Part shown: positions 1 through 6,469 of the stretch, one piece after another
Position numbering within the stretch: position 1 is the stretch's first letter
Layout: the number at the start of each line of letters is the position of its first letter
Source: Zygnema cylindricum
Lineage: Eukaryota > Streptophyta > Zygnematophyceae > Zygnematales > Zygnemataceae
NCBI GenBank assembly: GCA_037447655.1
Contig: JBBHKE010000052.1
Span: 1-10,000, forward strand
DNA: 10,000 nucleotides
Direction: 5' to 3'
Notes under the pieces: model-generated
What the model was told of the DNA's origin: nothing
The model's input: the letters and a program-made list of their open reading frames with translations, nothing else
Databases searched by the model: none
Translations under genes and position numbers: made by a program

Positions 1-79
<79 letters not shown>
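1..79. repeat. (AT)n microsatellite
   Basis: This is an almost pure run of alternating A and T with one early G (position 5). It may be the end of a longer tract that continues outside the window. No coding or regulatory reading is supported. Confidence 0.97.
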
Positions 80-81
<2 letters not shown>

Positions 82-165
82 TATATAAATAAGAGAACTT
101 TGTTCGCCTTCGGGGAAACCCTTATGTAGGCGGTGTGTCTGTCAAGGATTTTTTCTGTCCGTCCG
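80..165. other. unique spacer before the minisatellite
   Basis: This is a short non-repetitive stretch between the AT tract and the 49-50 bp repeat array. No splice-bounded coding segment or RNA gene is visible. Confidence 0.5.
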
Positions 166-498
166 CAGTACGAACGGCCGTACCGCTGGCACGATGTAGC
201 GTTGCCGTGCGACCGCCCGCAGTACAGACCGCTGTATCGCTGGCGTAATTTAACGTTGCCGTGCGTCGCTGTGCTGACCGCCGTACGGATGGCGTATTTT
301 AACGTTGCCGTGCGTCGCTGTGCTGACCGCCGTACGGATGGCGTATTTTAACGTTGCCGTGCGTCGCTGTGCAGACCGCCGTACGGATGGCGTAATGTAT
401 CATTGCCACTGTCGCTGTCTAGACCGCGTACGGTTGGCACAATGCAAAGTTGCCAACCGTCGCAGACCGCCGTACCGCTGGCACAATGTGGCACAATG
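166..498 (+). repeat. 49-bp minisatellite array, left part
   Basis: Units begin with AACGTTGCCGTGCG and end with a GGCGTATTTT or GGCACAATGT type tail. Two units at 252-300 and 301-349 are identical, and a third starts at 350. Divergent units lie before (around 198-251) and after (about 399-498). The GC-rich core carries CCGCCGTACGG. The short open frames across this block come from a 49 bp period that is not a multiple of three, so they change frame every unit and are not genes. The array resumes at 1034 after an inserted element. Confidence 0.92.
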
Positions 499-500
499 TA

Positions 501-1031
501 CACCGCGAATCGTTATTAGAGTATATAACTCTAATTTGGGTTCCTGAAATTTTGATTTTTTTTTCTTAAATAGGATACATGATTTTAATTTTTCCTTTAC
601 TTTAATTGAGGTACCGTACAAAATAACGTAAAGAACGAAAGTACAATACGATCTAAATAGTGTGGTGTATGGTCGATGTCAGACCGTACATAAATTTACC
701 TTTTTAAGTGAAAATTTTACTAAAAATGAATTAAATAAGACGCGCACGCATAGGAACGTGCGCTCAAAAAACGGGATTATTCTGACTGTAAATTAGTCTG
801 ACATGTACGGATATTCAAATTTCACGATGGCGTACGATTTCTAATATTTTGTTTGAATATTAATGCATACAATCGTACGGAAAACATTTCATTTTTGCTG
901 TTCCCAAATTAGCATCAAGCCGAAATTACAATACACATTTAAAAAAAAAAATCAAATTCTTAATTAGCATCAATTACGGTAAATTACCTTCAACACTATT
1001 TAAACTTTGACACTAATAACGATTCGCGGTG
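501..1031. mobile_element. MITE-like element with 19-bp terminal inverted repeats and TA flanks
   Basis: The left end CACCGCGAATCGTTATTAG (501-519) is the exact reverse complement of the right end at 1013-1031. TA flanks both sides (499-500 and 1032-1033), as expected for a Tc1/mariner-type target duplication. The interior is AT-rich with no transposase frame. It contains a hairpin with 7 bp arms, GCGCACG at 742-748 and CGTGCGC at 757-763, close to the element's midpoint. Weaker mirror similarity between the arms, such as CTAATTTGGG near the left end and its complement near the right, suggests a decayed fold-back element. Removing the element with one TA restores a normal minisatellite unit. 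It is non-autonomous by this reading; the mobilising transposase is not in the window. Confidence 0.82.
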
Positions 1032-1033
1032 TA

Positions 1034-1165
1034 ACGCTGCCGTGCGTCAGCGGTACAGACCGCCGTACCGTTGGCACAACGTGACGTTGTCGTGCGTCAG
1101 AGGTACAGACTGCCGTACTGCTGGCACAACGTGACGTTGCCATGCGTCAGCGGTACAGGCATGAT
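1034..1165 (+). repeat. ~50-bp minisatellite array, right part
   Basis: About two and a half units of the same family as 166-498 lie here. The recurring core is TGCCGTGCGTCAGCGGTACAG followed by ACCGCCGTACCG and GGCACAACGTG. These units carry GTCAGCGGTACAG where the left array has GTCGCTGTGCAG, so the two sides have diverged into subfamilies or been homogenised separately. The array fades out near 1165. Confidence 0.88.
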
Positions 1166-1208
1166 AAACTGGCCAGGGTACATGCCCGTGTAACGGGCGT
1201 TGATTTAC

Positions 1209-1305
1209 TAGTATATATATATATACATATATATTATCTTAATATATAATAATAATATATAATATATAATATACAATATAATAATATATATGGCTTATAT
1301 ATATA
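1209..1305. repeat. AT-rich simple repeat
   Basis: Interrupted TA and AATATAT repeats. No genes are supported from 1166 to 1493. The stretch at 1390-1490 is a CT and CCCTCC pyrimidine tract that runs into the acceptor of the first recognised exon and may serve as its polypyrimidine tract. Confidence 0.9.
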
Positions 1306-1493
1306 TTGGGGTTAACTTACATATTTTGGGATTTTATACTTTTTCATTTCGGCTTATAGATGGAACTTTTGGAATTTTATCAGGACTTCTTTCCGTTCTT
1401 TCTCCCTCTCCCTCCTCTCCTCTCCATTCATTGCCCTCCCTCTCCCTCCCCCTCCTCCCTCCCCCTCCCCCTCCCTCCTTTTTTCCGCGACAG

Positions 1494-1617
1494 ATTTTTT
1501 AATAGGTTAAAGGAAAAAGGAATTGAGTACAACAGAAGAAATTTATTCGCAATTTTTGAAGTTTTCAAAAAGTGAAACTAAGAGGAGTTTCGATCATTTC
1601 TGAAATGAAACTTTGCG
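1494..1617 (+). CDS. PPR exon with apparent one-base frame break
   Basis: The acceptor is GACAG at 1489-1493 after a long pyrimidine tract, and the donor is GCG|GTAAGT with GT at 1618-1619. The exon opens in phase 2 and reads FFNRLKEKGIEYNRR then NLFAIFEVFKK, which looks like the end of one PPR motif and the first helix of the next. It then meets TGA at 1573-1575. In another frame the exon continues VKLRGVSIISEMKLCG, a good second PPR helix, and leaves in phase 1, exactly as the next exon needs. The switch falls at five A at 1567-1571; one missing A explains everything. It may be an assembly or sequencing indel, a real mutation, or rarely a programmed shift. Confidence 0.75.
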
Positions 1618-1641
1618 GTAAGTTTTTATATTTTTTTAACT

Positions 1642-1674
<33 letters not shown>

Positions 1675-4600
1675 TTCTTTTTTTTTACATCTTTTTTTAT
1701 TTTTTTACATCTATTTTTTGTTTTTATATGCATCTTTTTTTTTACATATCAATTTGACTTTTTTCGGGAAATTTGGACTAGTATTTGAGCAATTTTGATT
1801 AAATTTTGAGAGATTTTAACTAAATCAAAAAAATTTTGACTAAATTTCTGTCGTTCTTTGTTCAACTTTTGAGTAATTCTGACTAACTTTTGTGAAATTT
1901 TGACTAAATTTCCTAACTTTGACTATATTTTACTATCTTTAAGTGTATTCAACTAATTTCCCAACATTAACATTAATCTAATTAATTTTGACATTCCTAA
2001 CATCTCTTCTTTTCTCTTTTTTTTCTCTTTTTTTTCTACTTTTTTTTTCTCTTTGTTTTTTCATTTGTTTTTTTTTTCCTTTTTTTTTTAATTTTTCTCT
2101 TTTTTTTTCCCTCTTTAACGGGCGTTTAAACAGGAATAGAACTGAACCAAAAACCGATTTTTCCCGTTTTACCTTCCAAAAATCATTCCCAAAACCTTTC
2201 CCAAAACCCAAAAACCGCTGAAATTTTCCTTTCAGGGACCGAAAATTTTGACAAAAAACCGGATATTTTTCAATGCACGTCGTTAATTGACGTTTATTTA
2301 AAAGAAAAAAATTATGAAATGGCTTTAGAAAAACTAAAATCGATAAAAGAATCGAATTTAAAAATGAATTCGGTGACGTGGACTTGTCTCGTGGGAGGAG
2401 CGAGTCGATGTTCACAAAAAGACGAATGTTTAAAAATTTTAAAAGCGACTTCGGAAGCCGGTTTTGATTTACCGTGGAGGTAAAAAAAACCTTTTTTTTT
2501 CTTTTTTCATGTTATATGTTTTTTTGTTTTCTTGTTTTCTTGTTTTTGTTTTTCTCTCTCTCTCTCTCTCTGTTTCTGTCTTGTATCTTTTTTCGTTTCT
2601 CTCTCTCTCTTTTTGTCTTGTTTCTTTTTTTGTTTCTCTCTCTCTCTCTCTCCTCTCTCCTCTCTCTCTCTGTTTCATTTCTTTTTTTTATTTTTAATTT
2701 TTCTTTCTTTTGTTGAAGTTATTTTCCAGTGTTTTTTAAAGTTTTTTTTTACATGTTTTAATCTTTTCTATTGTTTTTGAATATTTTTTATGTTTTTTTC
2801 TTTTTTTAATTTCCCACAACTTAAAATTCAACCTTTATATTTTTTTTTGTCTTTTTCTGAGGCTTTTTGTCCTTTCTGAAAATGCTACGTGGCAAGATAT
2901 CTCTATTTTATTTTGTTTTTATCTTTATCATTATTATTATTTTGTCTTATTCTCAGGAATTTTGTCCTTTCTAAAGGTGCTGCGTGACAAGATGCCTTTT
3001 TGATTATTATTATTATTATTTTTTTTTTTGGGGGGGGTCTTTTTCTCAGGCTATTTGTCCTTTCTGAAGAGGACGTCTAGCAAGATGCGTCTATTTTTTG
3101 TTTTTCAATATATTTTTATCTTATTATCATTTTTTTTTCATCCTTTTTTTGTCTTTTTCTCAGGCTTTTTGTCCTTTCTGAAGAGGACGCCTGGCGAGAT
3201 TTGGAAAATCTTATACCCCAATTATTCCCTCGAGACCAGAGGGCCCAAGCCCTAATTAATGTTTTTTTGGACCTTTTTTGGAGTTACGGGCAGCGAAAAA
3301 AAGCCGAAAAATTGTTAAAAATCGCGATTTCAAATGGAGTTTATCCCCATTATTCTGCCAGGTGCCCCCCTTTTTTGTGTTTTTTTTGTGATTCTTTTTT
3401 GTTTTTCTTTCTTTCTTTTTTCTTTTGTTTTTTGTGTGTGTTTTTTTTCCTTCTATTTTTTTTTTGATTCTTTTTGAAGATTTGTATTTTTTTTTTTTTT
3501 TTTTTTTATTATTATTATTTTTTCTCGTGTGTATATGGAATAAAATAAATAAGTAAAAAAATAAAATAAAATAAAATATAAATAAATAGATGAAAAATAA
3601 AAAAAATCTCCGTTCTTTTATCTCTCTCTGCCCTCCTCTTTTTTTTTATTATCGTTTTTTTTTTGCCCTTCAAATTTATCTCAACTTTCTTCTTATTTCC
3701 CTTTTTATTATTATTATTATGATTATTATTTTTTTACTTATGTTTTTTTTGGGGGGGGGGGGGGGGGGGGGGCAGGGTAGAGGAGAGAGAGTGGAGTGCC
3801 GATTTTCGAGGGTTGTCGGTGGGAGCCTCTCTCTCTGCCCTCCACGTATGGCTACTGGGGGTGCAGGTAAGACCCAAAATACTACCTCTCTCTCCTCTTC
3901 CCGCCCAATCTCCCTCGCCTGCCCACTCTCTCTTCCCCTCCCTCTCACCTTTGTCCTCCCTCTCCTTTCCCCTCCCTTTCCTTACCCCACCCTCTCTCCC
4001 TCCCCCTCCCTTTCTCCATCCCAAAAAGGTTTACCTTTGATAGTCTTGACCCCCCAACTCTCTCTCCCTCTTTTCTAACCCCTCTCCCTCCCCTCCTCCT
4101 CCCCCACCCCCTTCCTCCCCAACCAACCCCCCCACCTTCCCTCTCTCTTCCCCCCCCCCCCCTCACAGAACGCTTCCCTCTCCGGAGCCCCCCAACAACG
4201 CCCGGGTGTGTCTCTAAGATTTCCCCCCCCCCTCCTCCCCCTCCCTCCCTCCCTCCCTCCCTCCCTCCAATCCTCGCTCCCTCCCTCCAATCCTCCCTCC
4301 CTCCCTCCAATCCTCCCTCCCTCCAATCCTCCCTCCCTCCCTCCCTCCCACTTTTCTAACCCCTCCCCCTCCCTCTCCCTCCCCCCCTCCCCCCAATAGG
4401 ACGCTTCCCTCTCCGGAGCTCTCCAGCAGCGCCCGAGTGTGTCTCTAAGAATTGGAGGGTGTCGGAATAACAATAACCTTTCTATAAAAAAAAGTATATT
4501 TTATTATTTGAGAGAATTGGGGGCGCCTTTTCGGGTTTCGAGAAGTTCGATAAATTCAGGAAAAAACGTTTTTTTGGGTCCAGGGCATTCGGTTTTTCGG

Positions 4601-5569
4601 TGGATAAAGGTGAGGGAGGAGGGAGGAAGGCAGGGAGGGAGGGAGGGAAAGAGGAATAGAGGGAGATATTCTTGGATCCGGGGCATTCACTTTTTAGGTG
4701 GATAAAGGTGAGAGAGGGAGAGGGAGAGAGGGAGGGAGGGAGGGAGGAAGGGAAGGAGAAAGAGGGAGAAGGAGGGAGAGAGGGAGGGAGAGGGAGGGAG
4801 AGGGAGGGAATTTGGATGTGATTCTGACTCCAATATTGTTTCCCTATTTCCTTATCCCAAAATTTTCTACCTTCGATAAAAAATTTGAATTTAACCATTT
4901 TTATTTTTTAATTTAATTTTTACATTTAAATTTTACATTTTGATTTTAAATTTGACTTCAAATTCGATTTCAGTTTTTTCAAATCATATTCCTAAATATA
5001 ATCTCGAACTCATTAATAAACGAGTTTAAAATATATAAATAACGAAAAAAGTAAATTGTTGAATAAATTGATAAATAAATTTATAAATAAATAAATTGTT
5101 AAATAAATAATGTAGCAATAATTAAATTGTTTGAATAAATACTTAAATAAGGAAATAAATTAATTATCAAACAAATAGATAAATAAATAGATAAATTGTT
5201 AAATAAATAATTTAATTATAATAAAATAAACGTTTAAATGGGGTTTTGTAGGATTCTCCTCAATGTTGGGATCTCGAACTACGAGACGAAAAACGGATAG
5301 CGGAAACGAATTTAATGGTTTTACATGGAAACGCTCTCGTGAATAAAAATGTCGCGAATCTCTTAAATGAATTAGAAAAAATTGGAATGGAAAATGTTTC
5401 GATAAAAGTTTTTTCTCGACTTTCTCGAATTAGTGAGGAAAAAAGACGAGAATATATTGAGGGGTATTTGGGTACGGAGGAGGGGAGGGAGGAGAGGAGA
5501 GAGAAACGTCGTCGAAAAAAATCGGCGAATCAAAATAAGGGAAGAAGAGTTGTTAGTAGGATGAGGTGA
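1494..5569 (+). CDS. PPR-SMR protein gene, 3' part, six exons (partial at the 5' end)
   Basis: Joining 1494-1617, 2236-2479, 3164-3361, 3776-3866, 4400-4609 and 5252-5569 gives about 394 residues with consistent phases at every junction, assuming one base is restored in the first exon. The order is PPR helices, two full 35-residue PPR motifs, an alpha-helical linker with an RAQALINVFLDLFW stretch, an SMR domain ending in GAPFRVSRS, and a basic C-terminal extension. Plant proteins of this build (the GUN1/pTAC2/SVR7 group) act in chloroplasts or mitochondria on RNA, nucleoid-linked expression or retrograde signalling; a similar organelle role is inferred here, not shown. The N-terminus, any transit peptide and most PPR repeats are missing. 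It could be a functional gene or a recent pseudogene, given the frame break. The orthologue within the family is not decided. Confidence 0.87.
1618..2235 (+). other. intron with AT, TTTTGACTAAATTT and T-rich repeats
   Basis: This GT-AG intron of 618 bp contains (AT)n at about 1646-1673. A degenerate short repeat around TTTTGACTAAATTT recurs irregularly between 1755 and 1960. A T/CT-rich block lies at 2000-2115. The acceptor is TTTCAG at 2230-2235. Apparent frames on either strand in 1978-2415 are translations of the homopolymer-rich block (K/R/E- or F/S-rich) and are not genes. Confidence 0.8.
2236..2479 (+). CDS. PPR exon carrying two full 35-residue PPR motifs
   Basis: The exon starts with GG completing a codon split after its first base and ends WR with AG|GTAAAA, leaving in phase 2. 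The first motif begins DIFQCTSLIDVYLKEK and the second begins NSVTWTCLVGGASRC; each spans exactly 35 residues, the canonical PPR length, with the helix-turn-helix spacing of small residues intact. Aligned to a consensus VTYNTLI, the base-specifying residue 5 is T in both. Residue 35 of the first motif is N, a T/N pair that in the published PPR code favours adenine; the second pair is non-canonical. Codons favour NCG (ACG, TCG, GCG) together with TTA and AAA, unlike the surrounding intron. Confidence 0.88.
2480..3163 (+). other. intron with T/CT microsatellites and decoy acceptors
   Basis: This is a 684 bp intron. Its first half (2484-2720) is poly-T mixed with (CT)n runs. Its second half carries three diverged copies of the coming exon's acceptor and start (see the repeat entry). 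The genuine branch-tract-acceptor block is the TTTTTTTGTC TTTTTCTCAG stretch ending at 3163. Confidence 0.82.
2848..3202 (+). repeat. four tandem copies of an acceptor and exon start
   Basis: The block TCTTTTTCTCAG then GCTTTTTGTCCTTTCTGAAG, running on to a CAAGATG or CGAGATT tail, occurs with AG ending at 2861, 2956, 3049 and 3163. Spacings are 95, 93 and 114 bp. Each unit carries about 12 bp of intron end and about 45 bp of exon start, separated by TTATTATT- or T-rich filler. Identity to the real exon rises towards it: copy 3 is very close, copies 1 and 2 are more diverged. Copy 3 has a TAG at 3078-3080 where the real exon has TGG, and copy 2 has an early TGA. Confidence 0.88.
3164..3361 (+). 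CDS. PPR-SMR linker exon
   Basis: This exon begins with one base completing the R codon split after AG and ends GCC AG|GTGCC, again phase 2. It reads LFVLSEEDAWRDLENL, then a charged helix with RAQALINVFLDLFWSYGQ and RKKAEKLLKIAISNGVYP. A helix of the form R..AL.N.LLD.LW..G followed by RA..VL..A...G is typical of the segment between the last PPR and the SMR domain in plant PPR-SMR proteins. Use of this AG rather than the upstream look-alikes is chosen because it alone gives an uninterrupted frame with correct phase. Confidence 0.87.
3362..3775 (+). other. T-rich intron ending in 22 G
   Basis: This 414 bp intron is T-rich with TTATTATT and AAATAAAT simple repeats. Just before the acceptor CAG (3773-3775) there are 22 consecutive G at 3751-3772, preceded by eight T (3743-3750). 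The usual pyrimidine tract is therefore displaced more than 22 nt from the AG. The G run could form a quadruplex in DNA or RNA. Confidence 0.85.
3776..3866 (+). CDS. SMR domain exon, N-terminal half
   Basis: The exon starts with G (completing AG|G = R), reads VEEREWSADFRGLSVGAS then LSALHVWLLGVQ, and ends CAG|GTAAGA in phase 0. The W-x-LD-x-H/R-G-x-S-x-GA pattern and following amphipathic helix (ALxxWL) are the start of an SMR domain in PPR-SMR proteins. The nuclease-associated LDxH is here ADFR, so the histidine is replaced by arginine. Base composition is more GC-rich than the PPR exons. At 91 bp the exon is small, and its acceptor follows the G22 run. Confidence 0.86.
3867..4399 (+). other. 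pyrimidine-rich intron with a decoy acceptor
   Basis: This 533 bp intron is nearly all C and T on the + strand, including (CCCT)n at about 4215-4390. It contains a second copy of the next exon's start at 4169-4216. The acceptor used by this model is AATAG at 4395-4399, since only it leads into the SMR reading frame. Confidence 0.82.
4070..4449 (+). repeat. two tandem copies of an acceptor and exon start (231 bp apart)
   Basis: ACGCTTCCCTCTCCGGAGC followed by CCAGCAGCGCCCGAGTGTG and TCTCTAAGA is present at 4169-4215 (diverged CCAACAACGCCCGGGTGTG) and at 4400-4449. Each copy is preceded by CTTTTCTAACCCCTC and a pyrimidine tract, then AG. The first copy runs straight into CCCTCC repeat after LRF, while the second continues into the SMR domain. 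The 231 bp offset is a multiple of three, so the decoy reads in the same frame until TAG at 4397-4399. Confidence 0.9.
4400..4609 (+). CDS. SMR domain exon, C-terminal half
   Basis: Phase 0 at both ends. It reads DASLSGALQQRPSVSLRIGG, then a Cys-Arg-Asn-rich loop and LSIKKSIFYYLRELGAPFRV, then SRSSINSGKNVFLGPGHSVF and RWIK, ending AAG|GTGAGG. LRI followed by a glycine loop, a helix, and GAPFRV is the second half of the SMR fold as seen in plant PPR-SMR proteins. The T/H-G-x-G loop is degenerate (IGGCRN), so a glycine in the signature is missing along with the LDxH histidine upstream; catalytic activity is doubtful. The exon lies between a CCCTCC-rich tract and a GGAGGG-rich tract. Confidence 0.88.
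4571..4712 (+). repeat. duplicated exon end and splice donor (98 bp apart)
   Basis: GGGCATTC, then TTTTT-GGTGGATAAAGGTGAG, is present at 4583-4612 (real exon end) and 4681-4710. The second copy still encodes DPGHSLFRWIK in its own frame and keeps an intact AAG|GTGAGA donor at 4708. The 98 bp offset is not a multiple of three, so use of the second donor from the real exon would shift the downstream frame. GGGAGGGA repeats separate the copies. Confidence 0.88.
4610..5251 (+). other. intron with purine tract and AAAT-type repeats
   Basis: This 642 bp intron starts with (GGGA)n at about 4612-4810 on the + strand, followed by A/T-rich AAATAAAT and AAATTGTTAAATAAAT repeats to 5235. The acceptor is GGTTTTGTAG at 5242-5251. 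No other coding is seen. Confidence 0.82.
5252..5569 (+). CDS. terminal exon: C-terminal extension of the PPR-SMR protein
   Basis: The exon is read in phase 0 from GAT at 5252 to TGA at 5567-5569, giving 105 residues. It begins DSPQCWDLELRDEKRIAETN, then LMVLHGNALVNKNVANLLNE and an alpha-helical, charged segment, ending in an E/R/K-rich tail with KRRRKK. I do not recognise a named domain after the SMR end; a long helix-forming, basic tail could bind RNA or a partner. The E/R-rich part is coded by a purine-only stretch at about 5476-5508 resembling the GGGAGG microsatellites in nearby introns. The final ATGAGGTGAG resembles a donor, but TGA is in frame, so it is taken as the stop. Confidence 0.8.
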   Translation, partial: DSPQCWDLELRDEKRIAETNLMVLHGNALVNKNVANLLNELEKIGMENVSIKVFSRLSRISEEKRREYIEGYLGTEEGREERREKRRRKKSANQNKGRRVVSRMR

Positions 5570-5587
5570 GACGGAAATTTTGATGAT

Positions 5588-5820
5588 ATTAGGGTTTTTT
5601 AAGATTCTTTTGGGTTTTTTTTGAAGGATTTTTTAAGATTCGTTAGGGTCTTTCAAGGCTTTTTAGGTAGGACTTTTTTCGGGTTGGGTTTTTTAGGGTA
5701 GGGATTTCTTAGAGTTTTTAGGACTTTTTAAGGTTTTTTAGGATTCTTAGGATTTTTTTAGTGTTTTTAAGGTTTTATAGGTTTCTTCTAGTGTTTTTTG
5801 GGTTTTTTTAGAGTATCTTT
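5588..5820 (+). repeat. degenerate telomere-like TTTTTTAGG repeats, G-rich on the + strand
   Basis: More than ten near-repeats of TTTTTTAGG(G), with variants TTTTTTAAG, TTTTTAGGA and TTTTTTGGG, follow the stop codon of the PPR-SMR gene. Spacing is irregular, about 10-20 bp. They may form part of the 3' untranslated region or be an eroded interstitial telomere-like array. An AATAAA at 5823-5828 could be a polyadenylation signal but is unsupported. Confidence 0.6.
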
Positions 5821-5828
5821 TTAATAAA

Positions 5829-6134
5829 AGGTAATCATTGTTTGTAACTCAGAAAGAAGACAAAACTTTTGAAGTCATTAGAAACTCTCTAAATTCTCTT
5901 TTTATACACTCTTAAAAGCCATACTCTACTAGCCCACACTAAAACCATTAGACCGTTTACGTACTAGAATCCCAAGGATGACGTGTAATTTCAACAGAAT
6001 ATATGATATTGAACGAAATCTTGCGAGGCCCATTTAAACCCCATTTATACAAACTAAATGAAGAGTTATCGGAATATCAAGAAATTCCAATATTTCTTTC
6101 TTTTGCTTTCTTAGAGAGGTAGAGAGACCTACTG
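5829..6134. other. intergenic stretch, nothing recognised
   Basis: AT-rich, no splice-bounded coding segment, RNA gene or clear repeat is seen. Confidence 0.5.
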
Positions 6135-6460
6135 ACAACCGATATATTTTGGTTCGGTATACCGGTAACGGCATTATCGCGATTAAAAACCGATACATCG
6201 CGATGAATTACTGATAAATATCGGGCCCGATAATTATCGGCAATAATTGTACGGTTTCAGACCGTACGATTGTACTGTTTTGTACGAAAGTACGGAACGG
6301 AATTGTCATACGCGGCGTGCTATACTATATACTGTCAAAAATATAATACAATATAATATAAAGTTTTATGCTACTATATTTTTTACACTTGTCGGCAATA
6401 AAACAATTGCTAGTTCTGGAGCGATATATCAGGACCCCCTCACCGTTCAATAACTGATAA
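6135..6460. repeat. cluster of CCGATA/TATCGG inverted motifs and GTACGG hairpin
   Basis: The block is rich in CCGATA and TATCGG. TATCGGGCCCGATA (6219-6232) is a perfect 14 bp palindrome, and CGGTATACCG (6155-6164) is another. GTACGGT (6249-6255) and ACCGTAC (6261-6267) form a 7 bp stem with a 5 nt loop. ACTGATAATTATCGGTAC near 6453 echoes ACTGATAAATATCGGG near 6210. This looks like the remains of an inverted-repeat element abutting the next one. Confidence 0.55.
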
Positions 6461-6469
6461 TTATCGGTA

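Noticed and set aside
166-498. CRISPR-like array
   Set aside because: Units are contiguous tandem repeats with no unique spacers, in a eukaryotic context.
133-621. Several short open frames on both strands over the GC-rich array
   Set aside because: They follow a 49 bp repeat that changes frame each unit, and have no splice sites or protein motifs.
1290-1575. Open frame with a possible start ATG at 1360 leading into the first PPR exon
   Set aside because: The stretch before 1494 is pyrimidine-repeat translation (P/S/L). A clean acceptor at 1493 explains the PPR part better.
1978-2780. Lysine/arginine-rich or phenylalanine/serine-rich frames on both strands
   Set aside because: These are translations of poly-T and CT repeats inside introns.
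3590-4473. Glycine/arginine-rich minus-strand frames and proline/serine-rich plus-strand frames
   Set aside because: They arise from CCCTCC and GAGGGA microsatellites; only the SMR exon segments within them have support.
5560-5572. ATGAG|GTGAG as a splice donor extending the PPR-SMR gene
   Set aside because: TGA is in frame there and no coding exon with matching phase is visible downstream.
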